In this document: positions 33,916-41,958 of the stretch, in pieces
How the letters are laid out: each line of letters opens with the position of its first letter
Numbering within the stretch: the stretch's first letter is position 1
Origin: Paenibacillus sp. FSL R5-0345
Lineage (GTDB): Bacteria > Bacillota > Bacilli > Paenibacillales > Paenibacillaceae
Length of the DNA stretch: 64,000 nt
Reading direction: 5' to 3'
NCBI RefSeq assembly: GCF_000758585.1
Contig: NZ_CP009281.1
Span: 4,340,001 to 4,404,000 of the forward strand
Program-made: the position numbers and the translations under genes
Notes under the pieces: model-generated
The model's database searches: none
What the model was told of the DNA's origin: nothing
What the model saw: the letters and a program-made list of their open reading frames with translations, nothing else

Positions 33916-34446
33916 CTACTTAGCATCTGTCCGAACAACAAACGTGATTTCCTTGGTCTGGTCTACCCACTCACCTGTCAGTCGAAATCCCCTTATAGTT
34001 GCCCCTGCTTCATAATCCTTACTATCTGAACTAAGAAAAGACGCCATATTCGAATCGAGCTTAAAAGTAGCTGTCTTATCCTCAAATTCAACAGTTACCG
34101 GCGTTGCTGTTTCTTTTTTATACTTAAAAGTGCCATCATCTCTCAAAATATAATCTGTCAAATTGTAGCTGTCTGGAGCTGTATCGCTAAATTCGATTTG
34201 TATGATTTTTCCAATCTTCACATAGGGAATTGAAACATCCGGGTCAGCCGTAAGGCTTTGGAAAGATGCACTAACTTCTTCTAAATCAGTGTTCTTTTCA
34301 AGTGGCATCACGATAGATTGAATTACTCTCCCTTTAGATGTAACCGTTACTTCCTTAATTACAGTATCGCTGGCCTGTTCTCGATCGCAAGCTGGGAAAA
34401 TAAACAGAAGCATAAGACTAAGGGTTAATAAGTATACTTTTCTCAT
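33916..34446 (-). CDS. Hypothetical lipoprotein
   Basis: This 176-residue predicted lipoprotein has a signal peptide ending in the lipobox FPAC (Cys19). The mature part is beta-rich and soluble, with alternating hydrophobic residues and acidic patches. I do not recognise the family. It is convergent with the alkaline phosphatase, and its shared terminator is interrupted by the insertion sequence. Confidence 0.65.
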   Translation of the reverse strand: MRKVYLLTLSLMLLFIFPACDREQASDTVIKEVTVTSKGRVIQSIVMPLEKNTDLEEVSASFQSLTADPDVSIPYVKIGKIIQIEFSDTAPDSYNLTDYILRDDGTFKYKKETATPVTVEFEDKTATFKLDSNMASFLSSDSKDYEAGATIRGFRLTGEWVDQTKEITFVVRTDAK

Positions 34447-34532
34447 GGAAAGCCCCCTTCTATCCCAATATCAAATGTACCATTCATTCACATTGTTATC
34501 GAGGTGTGTATGTAAGATATCTGTTATATGGA

Positions 34533-35066
34533 TCAATGCTTATCCCAGGAGTCCAGTTTATGAGAAAGCATATGAATTAACTCTAGCTCATGTAATACCA
34601 TACTACGGGTATAAAAATATAGCTCTTCAGAGTAAACCAAATCTTCACCGTTCCCAAGCACTAGGGATAGCTGTTGTAAATGTTCCAGCTTCTCTTTCAT
34701 GTAAGTCTCTCTGTAATCAAGTAATCTTCGGCGGGCCTCCTGATCCAGTAGCTCATAATAAGCAAGACGAATAGACCATTCATTATCAATACGGATAGTC
34801 TCCAGCGTAAATTCGTTCAAGCAGATATGAAACCGCTCCTCACCCTCGGCTGTGATCGAATATACATACCGTTTAGGCCGGTTTTCCTGCATTTCCGTTT
34901 TTTTAATTACCCAACCTCGCTTTTCAAACAATTTCAGCTTCGGATACAGCGAATTATTATTAACGATTTTATCGTTACCCATTACGAAAATAATATTTTT
35001 TTTAATCTCATAACCATGCTTTGACCCTTTCATTAATTGAGCCAGAATCAAGACTTCAATATCCAT
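34533..35066 (-). CDS. PadR-family transcriptional regulator (with C-terminal Vir_act domain)
   Basis: This protein of about 177 residues has the PadR winged helix: ILAQLMKGSKHGYEIKK (about residues 6-22), SLYPKLKLFEKRGWV and RPKRYVYSIT. A helical C-terminal domain (about 95-175) provides dimerisation. The ATG at 35066 is 6-7 bases from GGAGG. It is divergent from the Old Yellow Enzyme gene at 35243; a 10-bp inverted repeat between them is the likely binding site. Inducer unknown, perhaps a phenolic or enone compound. Confidence 0.82.
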   Translation of the reverse strand: MDIEVLILAQLMKGSKHGYEIKKNIIFVMGNDKIVNNNSLYPKLKLFEKRGWVIKKTEMQENRPKRYVYSITAEGEERFHICLNEFTLETIRIDNEWSIRLAYYELLDQEARRRLLDYRETYMKEKLEHLQQLSLVLGNGEDLVYSEELYFYTRSMVLHELELIHMLSHKLDSWDKH

Positions 35067-35188
35067 GTTCATCCTCCGAACTACCGGACTTCATTTCCGG
35101 TCATTTTCTTATCTTACCTCAAGGACTACATTTGTGCCAAATACTTCGTGATTTTATGCACATACTTTTATCACCCCATTCGATAATA

Positions 35189-35220
35189 TAGGTTAAAATA
35201 ACCTAATTATTTTTAACCTA
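35189..35220. promoter_or_regulatory. Inverted repeat in the PadR / Old Yellow Enzyme divergent region
   Basis: Perfect 10-bp arms TAGGTTAAAA (35189-35198) and TTTTAACCTA (35211-35220) are separated by 12 bp, immediately ahead of the oxidoreductase ribosome binding site. A further AACCTA lies in the spacer. It is a candidate PadR operator. Confidence 0.55.
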
Positions 35221-35242
35221 AGTGTAGAGAGGAAGTTATTTC

Positions 35243-37168
35243 ATGGAATTCGCACACTTGTTCAGCAAAGGTACGATCGGAAATATGGAGCTCAAGAACC
35301 GGGTCATTTTACCTGCCATGGGAACAAAAATGAACGCTCCGGGTGGTTATGTCAGCGAGCGCTTGATTGATTACCATGTTGCACGCGCAAAAGGCGGTAA
35401 CGGCTTAAATACAGTTGAAGTAACAACCATTCACCCAACGGCTGCTTCTGATGATGCTCCAGCCATTTATGATGATAAATTCATTCCTGGCATGACCCTA
35501 TTAGCTCAAGCTATTCGTGATGCAGGCGGCAAAAGCTGTCTTCAGTTATGGCATGGAGGGAAAGTAACTCCTAACCTGATTCAAGTCTCCTCCTCTCCTG
35601 TTCCTTTCGAGGGTGTCAGTCATATTCCCCGAGAGCTGGAGCTTCACGAAGTTAGCGAGATGGTTCAAGCTTACGCAGAGGCTGCTTCACGTGCGAAAAA
35701 AGCTGGTTTTGACAGTGTGGAATTCCATGCCGGTCATGGTTATTTGCCGCAACAATTTCTAAGCCCAGCTATGAATTTCCGTCAGGATGAGTACGGGGGT
35801 TCTTGGGAGAATCGCTGTCGCTTTCCGCTCGCGTGTATCCGTGCCATTCGAGAAGCGGTTGGACCCGGGTTCCCTATCTTGATGAGAATCTCAGCGATCG
35901 AGGATCTACCGGGCGGACTAACACTGGAAGATATGAAGCTCTTCTCGAAGCTGGCTGAGGAAGCTGGTATTGATGCGATTAATGTATCGCGTGGCGTTCC
36001 AGCAGGCACAGCTATTAAATATGAAGTACCTCCAATTGATCTACCCGTAGGCTTCAATGTAGATAATGCCGCACAAATTAAATCCGTGGTTAGCATCCCA
36101 GTTATCGCCGTAGGACGTATTAATGATCCAGCGATTGCGGATCGGATTATTGCCGAAGGACTGGCTGATTTCGTAGCCATAGGCCGCGCTCAATTGGCAG
36201 ATCCTGAATTCTGTAATAAAGCATTAGCTGGACGTGCGGACACGATTGTTAAATGTGTGGGCTGTGATCAAGGCTGCTTCGATGGATTCGTGAATCCGAA
36301 AGTGCCTTTCATCAGCTGTGTATTTAATCCTGCAACCGGACGGGAAAGTGAATATGAATTGCAACGGGCGGGCACGCCTAAGAAAGTGCTTATTGCTGGT
36401 GGTGGACCAGCCGGATTAGAAGCAGCAGTCACCTTGAAACGGCGTGGGCATTCTCCGATATTATGCGAAAAGAATGACATTCTTGGCGGACAGCTTTATA
36501 TCGCCGGAGCCGCACCGCGTAAAGAAGAAATGGCCGCCGCCGCTCTAAATATGGGAGAAGCCGCTAAACGTGAAGGTGTGGAAATTCGAATGAATACAGA
36601 GGTTACTCCAGCACTTATCCAAGAAATTAGTCCGGATGAAGTCATTCTTGCAATCGGCTCCGCCCCTGTTATTCCTCCAGTAGAAGGCGTTCTGAGTGGT
36701 CATGTTGTGAATTCACATGATGTATTATGGGGAACAGCCCATCCTGAAGGTCGAGTCGTTATTATTGGAGGGGGATTAGTCGGTCTTGAGGTCGCTGAGC
36801 TGCTGGTTGAACGTGGAAATCAAATCACTGTTGTTGAAATGCAAGCCGATGTAGCAAATGATCTGGGAATCCTTCGTAAAATCTGTGTAATGGAAAGTCT
36901 CTATGGCCATGGCGTTACATTAATGACTAACAGTAAGTGTATGGCGATCCACAAGGATAGTGTACTGGTTGAAAAAGATGGGGAGCTTCATAGCTTGCCA
37001 GCCGATTATGTAGTAATTGCAGTAGGTTCACGTGCCCTCAACAAGCAAACCCTTCAGGACTTCTTGGAGGAAAGTGCCATTCCTTATCATGTAATTGGTG
37101 ACGCTGTGCAAGCTCGCAGAGCGCTTAATGCGATTTGGGAGGGTGCAGAATTAGCTAGACGAATCTAG
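35243..37168 (+). CDS. NADH:flavin oxidoreductase, Old Yellow Enzyme / 2,4-dienoyl-CoA reductase type
   Basis: This 641-residue enzyme has an N-terminal FMN-binding TIM barrel (residues 1 to about 345, opening LFSKGTIGNMELKNRVILPAM, active-site FHAGHGYL), then a 4Fe-4S motif in CVGCDQGC...ISCVFNP (about 335-365). A C-terminal FAD/NAD(P) domain follows, with dinucleotide loops VLIAGGGPAGLEAA (about 382) and VVIIGGGLVGLEVAELL (about 508). Such enzymes reduce alpha,beta-unsaturated compounds with NAD(P)H. The length matches FadH/BaiCD-type reductases. It is likely controlled by the divergent PadR protein. Confidence 0.9.
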   Translation: MEFAHLFSKGTIGNMELKNRVILPAMGTKMNAPGGYVSERLIDYHVARAKGGNGLNTVEVTTIHPTAASDDAPAIYDDKFIPGMTLLAQAIRDAGGKSCLQLWHGGKVTPNLIQVSSSPVPFEGVSHIPRELELHEVSEMVQAYAEAASRAKKAGFDSVEFHAGHGYLPQQFLSPAMNFRQDEYGGSWENRCRFPLACIRAIREAVGPGFPILMRISAIEDLPGGLTLEDMKLFSKLAEEAGIDAINVSRGVPAGTAIKYEVPPIDLPVGFNVDNAAQIKSVVSIPVIAVGRINDPAIADRIIAEGLADFVAIGRAQLADPEFCNKALAGRADTIVKCVGCDQGCFDGFVNPKVPFISCVFNPATGRESEYELQRAGTPKKVLIAGGGPAGLEAAVTLKRRGHSPILCEKNDILGGQLYIAGAAPRKEEMAAAALNMGEAAKREGVEIRMNTEVTPALIQEISPDEVILAIGSAPVIPPVEGVLSGHVVNSHDVLWGTAHPEGRVVIIGGGLVGLEVAELLVERGNQITVVEMQADVANDLGILRKICVMESLYGHGVTLMTNSKCMAIHKDSVLVEKDGELHSLPADYVVIAVGSRALNKQTLQDFLEESAIPYHVIGDAVQARRALNAIWEGAELARRI

Positions 37169-37200
37169 TTCATATGATCAAATAAATGTATGTAAAATAA

Positions 37201-37225
37201 ACCCGGCAGGCCGCGCCCGCCGGGT
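37201..37225 (+). terminator. Terminator-like hairpin after the oxidoreductase
   Basis: ACCCGGC (37201-37207) pairs with GCCGGGT (37219-37225), a very GC-rich stem in AT-rich sequence. The following T-run is weak. Confidence 0.6.
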
Positions 37226-37270
37226 TACATTATTAATTGTTCATTCTGTGATGTGACGGTCCCCTATAGC

Positions 37271-37390
37271 CTATGTATTCGTCTTCGCTTGATCAATAAA
37301 GCTTATTAACTCGTCCTCATTCATGAACATGATATTCATCCCTGAACGATATTTGAATTTACTCAAGTTTATTCCATAGAACAATTGTCC
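37271..37390 (-). pseudogene. In-frame extension beyond the AlkZ-like stop; possible gene remnant
   Basis: Directly after the TGA of the AlkZ-like gene the same frame stays open for 39 codons to a TAG at 37271-37273. The encoded residues include FYGINLSKFKYRSGMNIMF and a helical acidic ending, unlike non-coding translation. It may be the tail of a deleted gene; no family is recognised. It also contains tandem internal ATG codons but no good ribosome binding site. Confidence 0.3.
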
Positions 37391-38485
37391 TCATGTCAAT
37401 GGAGAGTACACACTTATATTGAGTATCGGTAGGTCAATAAATGTAGCATATTTTTCAGCAGCTTTAAACACCGCTTCTTTAGCATTCCAAAGCTCTCCAA
37501 AAGGATGGATGACAATCTCAACCCCTTTTTTCTTAATTGTTCGTTTCCATGTACCTACAACTTGGCCACCTACAACAATCATCGGCAGGAAAACACCGTT
37601 ATTTCCAGGGACAATCAAAGGAGCCGTCTCTGGCTCAAGTACAGCGCTCCGGTCCTTATATCCAAGGATGTACTCATCAAAACCCGGTAGTAAATAGACT
37701 CCAGAATCTTCATCCGCAGGAGCTGGTCGATGGGAAGTCATCCAATACTCGCCGCCGTTTATATCCTCCGATTGAAGTTCATTATTCACAGATTCTAACC
37801 CACGTCTAGCATCTGTAAGAGTTATACCTGCCCACCAAGCGAAGTCTTGAACGGTCGCCAATCCACGGGCAGTAAAATACCGTAAGGCGAGTTCTTGCAA
37901 TGCTCCTTCGTAAGATAGCTCTCGGCAATCCGGCACCCACTCCTCTAATAACACAATCGTTTGCTGTTTACCATTCATCGGTCCAAAACAAATTAACCCT
38001 TGATAGGCGCAATTCCAGAGCATATGATAACCGCGTTGATTCCCAGTGTGGATACCTTCCTCTTCTATTAGCTGAAGTAGGACCGAACGATCCATTTGCT
38101 TCCCGCCCTTTAAAGCATCGACAATAATTTCCCTACAGATCTCAAGTGTTTGATCATCAAGTCCGAGCTCCACCATTCGCCGCTTTGTCTGTGATGCTAA
38201 ACGCGGTGCAGATAGCTGAAGCATCCACTTCACATCTTCTGCTGGGACGAAATGAAGCGTACCCCGCAGCGTCCAAGTAAGAATAATCTTCCGCTCAACA
38301 ATTGCACGCTCAACATCTGCTAATTTCGAAGCTGGAGAACGTAATCCGATAGCCCAAACCGCCTGCATATAATCTTGCGCTTGCATAGCCCCCATTTTTT
38401 TCACAACCTGCTCTGGTGTGTGATGTAAAGACCCTGAAATTATTTGATTATACAACCTGCTATTGGCAATACGGTTATTAGTCAC
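37391..38485 (-). CDS. Winged-helix DNA glycosylase, AlkZ-like (HTH_42)
   Basis: This protein of about 364 residues resembles the HTH_42 (AlkZ/YcaQ) family, which unhooks crosslinks or excises alkylated bases. The family's catalytic Gln-x-Gln appears as MGAMQAQDYMQAVWA (about residues 28-42). Other marks are LTWTLRGTLHFV, LLPGFDEYILGYKDR (about 265-280) and the C-terminal VVGTWKRTI. A GTG at 38485, 6 bases after AGGAGG, is taken as the start; the frame reaches 38557 but without a site. It is a single gene. Enzyme activity is inferred only. Confidence 0.78.
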   Translation of the reverse strand: MTNNRIANSRLYNQIISGSLHHTPEQVVKKMGAMQAQDYMQAVWAIGLRSPASKLADVERAIVERKIILTWTLRGTLHFVPAEDVKWMLQLSAPRLASQTKRRMVELGLDDQTLEICREIIVDALKGGKQMDRSVLLQLIEEEGIHTGNQRGYHMLWNCAYQGLICFGPMNGKQQTIVLLEEWVPDCRELSYEGALQELALRYFTARGLATVQDFAWWAGITLTDARRGLESVNNELQSEDINGGEYWMTSHRPAPADEDSGVYLLPGFDEYILGYKDRSAVLEPETAPLIVPGNNGVFLPMIVVGGQVVGTWKRTIKKKGVEIVIHPFGELWNAKEAVFKAAEKYATFIDLPILNISVYSPLT

Positions 38486-38643
38486 ATCGTTCCTCCTGTT
38501 CATAAATGAAACCTTAATTATATACTTCCAGTTATTTAACAAAATGGTTAAGTTCATGCCTCATGCCTATGTTCGATATTACTATTGATTCCATTGAATG
38601 ACGAGATTAAAAAGAGTTTCAAGCCACATTCATTTGTAAAAAA

Positions 38644-38689
38644 TGCAACAGAATTTAGATCCGCTTTTTTTCGGATCCATTCTGTTGCA
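38644..38689. repeat. Long isolated hairpin (46 bp)
   Basis: TGCAACAGAAT (38644-38654) pairs perfectly with ATTCTGTTGCA (38679-38689), and inside it GATCCG (38658-38663) pairs with CGGATC (38672-38677) around a T-rich loop. It lies alone in the 250 bp between the AlkZ-like gene and the pseudogene. No T-run follows on either strand, so it may be a mobile or repeated hairpin rather than a terminator. Confidence 0.5.
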
Positions 38690-38735
38690 CGAAGTTCAAC
38701 GTAATGGTTGAATTGCTCTTTTATATTACACATTT

Positions 38736-39217
38736 TTAAAAGAAAAACGCTGCTTCTTCTTCTTTCTTCACAACCTGCATCACTTTAGTAGTATTCACCA
38801 ATTCGTTAGCTAGTCGATTCAGTCTAAAAAGAATATCATCATCCACAATTATTTTCCGATCATATTGCTTCTCTTCAATAAAAACATACTTAGGAACCAC
38901 CACCGCTCTCATATATGAGAGAATCGGTTTCAACTGCTATTCTGCTACTAAATAATGTTTGGAAGAGCCAGCTGTAACCACAATTCCGATAACTTTTTCC
39001 TTGAACCCATTAACCGGAAGTAAATCAAATAAGTTCTTAAGTGTTCCCGGGATCGAAGCTTGAAAAACAGGGGTTCCGATGATATATAATCGCCTAGATC
39101 AATGAGTTCTACTTCGAAATCCGGATGCTTTTCTATAATATTATTAAGTGCTTGCTGTACAGCGATTCTAGTCTTCGATCCAACAATAGACCCTGATATC
39201 CTAATGATCTTCATCAT
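38736..39217 (-). pseudogene. NADPH-dependent FMN reductase, broken by a frameshift and a nonsense codon
   Basis: The N-terminal part (from 39217) reads MKIIRISGSIVGSKTRIAVQ and reaches DLGDY, then the frame is lost near 39080-39090. In the next frame the family's core continues with IIGTPVFQASIPGTLKNLFD and GIVVTAGSSKHYL, then a TAG at 38937-38939 interrupts, and the frame resumes with QLKPILSYMRAVVVPKYVF to 38736. The intact protein would be about 160-180 residues, like FMN reductases that serve LLM-type monooxygenases, one of which is encoded just upstream at 39230. Two independent lesions make it a pseudogene unless there is a sequencing error. Confidence 0.85.
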
Positions 39218-39229
39218 AACCCCTCCTTC

Positions 39230-40294
39230 TTATTTCTTAGTAGCTGTAGCGCGTCTTACGGCTGGTGCTACTTCAGATGCGAACAAGTCAATAATTTGTT
39301 CCACTTGAGGATAAGGTAACCCACCAACATCAATTTGAGCTAGAAAACGGTTATGTCCGTACATCTCATGCTGATAGAGGATCTTCTCTACAATTTGTTG
39401 TGGACTACCCACAAGCAGCGCATTTCTCACACTTATCGCTTCCGCAAATTGATCCTTCGGATAACTCGATCCGCGAAGCTCTTTCATCAAGTGATTGAGA
39501 TAAGGATAGTAATTGCGGAATGCTTTTTGTGAGTCCGGATCAATATACATTAATGAAGTAGTGCTGACTGGAAGCTCCGCTGGATTAAATCCTGATTGTG
39601 CTGCAACCATACGATACGCGTCCACCGAACCCTTAAAAGCAGATGACGGGCCGCCAAGGGTGGTCAGCATCATCGGAATCCCCATTCTTCCTGCTTTAAT
39701 TGCACTTGCTGGGGGTCCTCCAACGGCTCGCCAGATTGGCAATTTGCCATTCAAAGGTTTAGGGAAGATTTCCATATCATTTAAAGCAGGGCGGTATTTC
39801 CCTTCCCACGTGATACGATCAGACTCATTTATTTTCATAAGTAATTCAATTTTCTCTTCGAATAATTCTTCGTAATCTCTTACGTCATAACCAAAGAGTT
39901 CATAAGCACCAAGACGCGATCCGCGTCCAGCAACAATCTCTGCTCTACCGCCGGATAACAAATCCAAAGTTGCGAAGTCCTCATATACACGTACAGGATC
40001 TGCAGTGCTTAGCACAGTGGCTGAACTTACAAGCTTTATACGCTCGGTAGCATTTGCTATAGCTCCAAGGACAACCGAGGCTGCAGAGGTAATGAATTTC
40101 GGTTGATGACTCTCACCTACTCCAAATACATCTAATCCAGCATCCTCAGCTAATTTGGCAGCAGATACGATCTCTTGAATCCGTTGTCGTTCACTAATTG
40201 CTTTACCTGTTAAGGCATCTGTGGTGTGATCACCTAACGTGTATAAACCTAGCTCCAACCCTTTTCTCTCATCGATTCTATATTGTTCCATCAT
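39230..40294 (-). CDS. LLM-class flavin-dependent (luciferase-like) monooxygenase
   Basis: This 354-residue TIM-barrel protein is of the bacterial-luciferase-like family. It contains AEDAGLDVFGVGESHQPKF (about residues 50-68), RIKLVSSATVLSTADPVRVYEDFATLD and GRAEIVAGRGSR, followed by the F420/FMN-type PIWRAVGGPPASA motif. Such enzymes oxidise substrates with reduced flavin from a separate reductase; the adjacent reductase gene is broken. It lies downstream of the ring-cleaving dioxygenase (32 bp) in a MarR-controlled unit. Substrate unknown. Confidence 0.87.
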   Translation of the reverse strand: MMEQYRIDERKGLELGLYTLGDHTTDALTGKAISERQRIQEIVSAAKLAEDAGLDVFGVGESHQPKFITSAASVVLGAIANATERIKLVSSATVLSTADPVRVYEDFATLDLLSGGRAEIVAGRGSRLGAYELFGYDVRDYEELFEEKIELLMKINESDRITWEGKYRPALNDMEIFPKPLNGKLPIWRAVGGPPASAIKAGRMGIPMMLTTLGGPSSAFKGSVDAYRMVAAQSGFNPAELPVSTTSLMYIDPDSQKAFRNYYPYLNHLMKELRGSSYPKDQFAEAISVRNALLVGSPQQIVEKILYQHEMYGHNRFLAQIDVGGLPYPQVEQIIDLFASEVAPAVRRATATKK

Positions 40295-40326
40295 GATAAT
40301 ATCCTCTTTTCATAGCTGTATTAAGT

Positions 40327-41298
40327 TTAACGGATAGGATGAAGCTTCGATTCAATCTCTTCACGACGTTCTTCCAGAAATGAAGGTAAGGTCAAATTCT
40401 CTCCTAGTGCATCAAAAGCTTCATCAATCTCAAATCCTGGGCCATCTGTAGCAAGCTCAAAGAGAATATGGTTCGGATCCCGGAAATACAAGGAATGGAA
40501 GTAATAACGATCAATGACCCCCGTATTTTTAAACCCTGCAGCAGTGATTTTGGCGGCCCATTCGGTTAATTCTTCAACATCCTTCACTCTAATAGCCACA
40601 TGATGAATACTGCCTCTACCTGGTCTCTCCCGATCCTTGTCATTTATTTCTTTGAGCTGAAGTTCAGTGTACAAACCACCCTTATCTGTTTCAAAAATAT
40701 CCACCATAACCTTCGGATCACCCATGGAAGGCACTGTCCGAACTTGTGTATAGCCTAAAATATCTTCCAAAACCGCTTTTGTTCGGCTAGCCTCACGTAC
40801 AGTCAATTCAACGGGTCCTAACCCCACGATGGCATACTTTGTAGGGATATCTTCTGTAATCCACGGTTCAACGAGCTCAATTCCGTTATCTTTTTCAGCA
40901 GATACTAGATGGACCATCAATTCATCCCTATCATAAAAAGTAAGCGACTTACGCTCCCCTATACTTACAATAGCTTCATGAGGTACTTCAAAAGAATCTA
41001 ATCGACTAGCCCAATATGACAAGGCTTCATCACTAGGAACAAGAAGGGAGAAAGAACTAATACTGTTCGTCCCTTTGCGAGTCCGACCTGCATTTGGCAT
41101 TTCAAAGAAAGATACCTCGGTGCCAGGAGCGCCATTGCGATTGCCGTAAAATAGATGGTACATGGAAGGATCGTCCTGATTTACTGTTTTCTTCACAAGT
41201 CTTAGGCCCAGTACCTCTGTATAAAACCACAAGTTTTGTTTAGCGTCTTTAGTAATCATGGACACATGATGTTGTCCGTTTATGGGTTGTTGTTTCAT
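40327..41298 (-). CDS. Ring-cleaving dioxygenase of the VOC family (MhqA/MhqO-like)
   Basis: This 323-residue protein has two VOC modules. The first opens INGQHHVSMITKDAKQNLWFYTEVLGLRLVKKTVNQDD (metal His in GQHHVS). The second has GSIHHVAIRVKD (about residue 225) and RYYFHSLYFRDPNHILFELATD with the metal Glu. The length and motifs match MhqA/MhqO hydroquinone dioxygenases of Bacillus, which are derepressed by quinones and catechols via the MarR-type regulator MhqR. The upstream operator copy at 41334 and the MarR gene fit that scheme. Confidence 0.88.
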   Translation of the reverse strand: MKQQPINGQHHVSMITKDAKQNLWFYTEVLGLRLVKKTVNQDDPSMYHLFYGNRNGAPGTEVSFFEMPNAGRTRKGTNSISSFSLLVPSDEALSYWASRLDSFEVPHEAIVSIGERKSLTFYDRDELMVHLVSAEKDNGIELVEPWITEDIPTKYAIVGLGPVELTVREASRTKAVLEDILGYTQVRTVPSMGDPKVMVDIFETDKGGLYTELQLKEINDKDRERPGRGSIHHVAIRVKDVEELTEWAAKITAAGFKNTGVIDRYYFHSLYFRDPNHILFELATDGPGFEIDEAFDALGENLTLPSFLEERREEIESKLHPIR

Positions 41299-41333
41299 TT
41301 TAAAAACCTCCTAGTTGAATCGTATTGAATTTA

Positions 41334-41349
41334 AGTTTACTAGTATACT
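41334..41349. promoter_or_regulatory. MarR operator copy 1, ahead of the dioxygenase
   Basis: AGTTTACTAGTATACT is a near-perfect palindrome 36-51 bp upstream of the dioxygenase start. It is the exact reverse complement of the site at 41916-41931. Confidence 0.8.
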
Positions 41350-41394
41350 GATGGAGAAAAAAGTAAGCTTTATGATTAATAAAGCTTGTCATTA

Positions 41395-41862
41395 CTACTG
41401 GACCCCTCGCGGGAGCCGATTCACATCTTGACTATGCCGATGAATTTTCTTAAGCATGCTGTAAAATACTTTCTTCTCCTCGTCAGTCAATGGATCGAAT
41501 AACGAAGCTTGGAAGTCTGATTGCAAAGGCAACACCTTCTCGATAAGTGTTTGACCCTTTTCCGTTAAAGTAATGTACTTCACTTTCCAATCCTGTTTGC
41601 GTTCAATGAACTCTTCCTTCTCTAATCGGCCTAACATATGCGATACTCCGCCTTTAGTAATGGTTAGGTGCTCGGCGATCTCCATCTGTGTCACAGGTTG
41701 ATGTATTAATATTTGTACCAATGTATCGAACTGATTGACAGTTAAGCCAAATTGTTTCAAGAACTCATTAGAAAGATCGTTACTATTCTCATATACCCTT
41801 ACCAGCCGTAACCAGATCAATAAGCTTAACTGGTTATCTTCAGTGAATCCATTATTCCTCAT
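41395..41862 (-). CDS. MarR-family regulator (MhqR-like)
   Basis: This 155-residue regulator has a winged helix: QMEIAEHLTITKGGVSHMLGRLEKEEFIERK (about residues 60-90), followed by the wing KYITLTEKGQTLIEKVLP. The N- and C-terminal helices dimerise. It resembles the MhqR branch that represses quinone-detoxifying dioxygenases. It reads towards the dioxygenase operon and has an operator copy 54 bp upstream of its start, so it should repress itself and the operon. Its ribosome binding site is weak. Confidence 0.85.
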   Translation of the reverse strand: MRNNGFTEDNQLSLLIWLRLVRVYENSNDLSNEFLKQFGLTVNQFDTLVQILIHQPVTQMEIAEHLTITKGGVSHMLGRLEKEEFIERKQDWKVKYITLTEKGQTLIEKVLPLQSDFQASLFDPLTDEEKKVFYSMLKKIHRHSQDVNRLPRGVQ

Positions 41863-41915
41863 TTGGTCACGCCCATCATTTGTTTATTTTGTTTGTGATT
41901 TGATTTGTTAATATG

Positions 41916-41931
41916 AGTATACTAGTAAACT
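41916..41931. promoter_or_regulatory. MarR operator copy 2, ahead of marR
   Basis: AGTATACTAGTAAACT, upstream of the MarR gene, is the exact reverse complement of the site at 41334-41349. Two copies at two promoters of one locus strongly suggest a specific regulator site. Confidence 0.8.
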
Positions 41932-41958
41932 GATAAGGAGTCAAGCATAGCAGGAATC

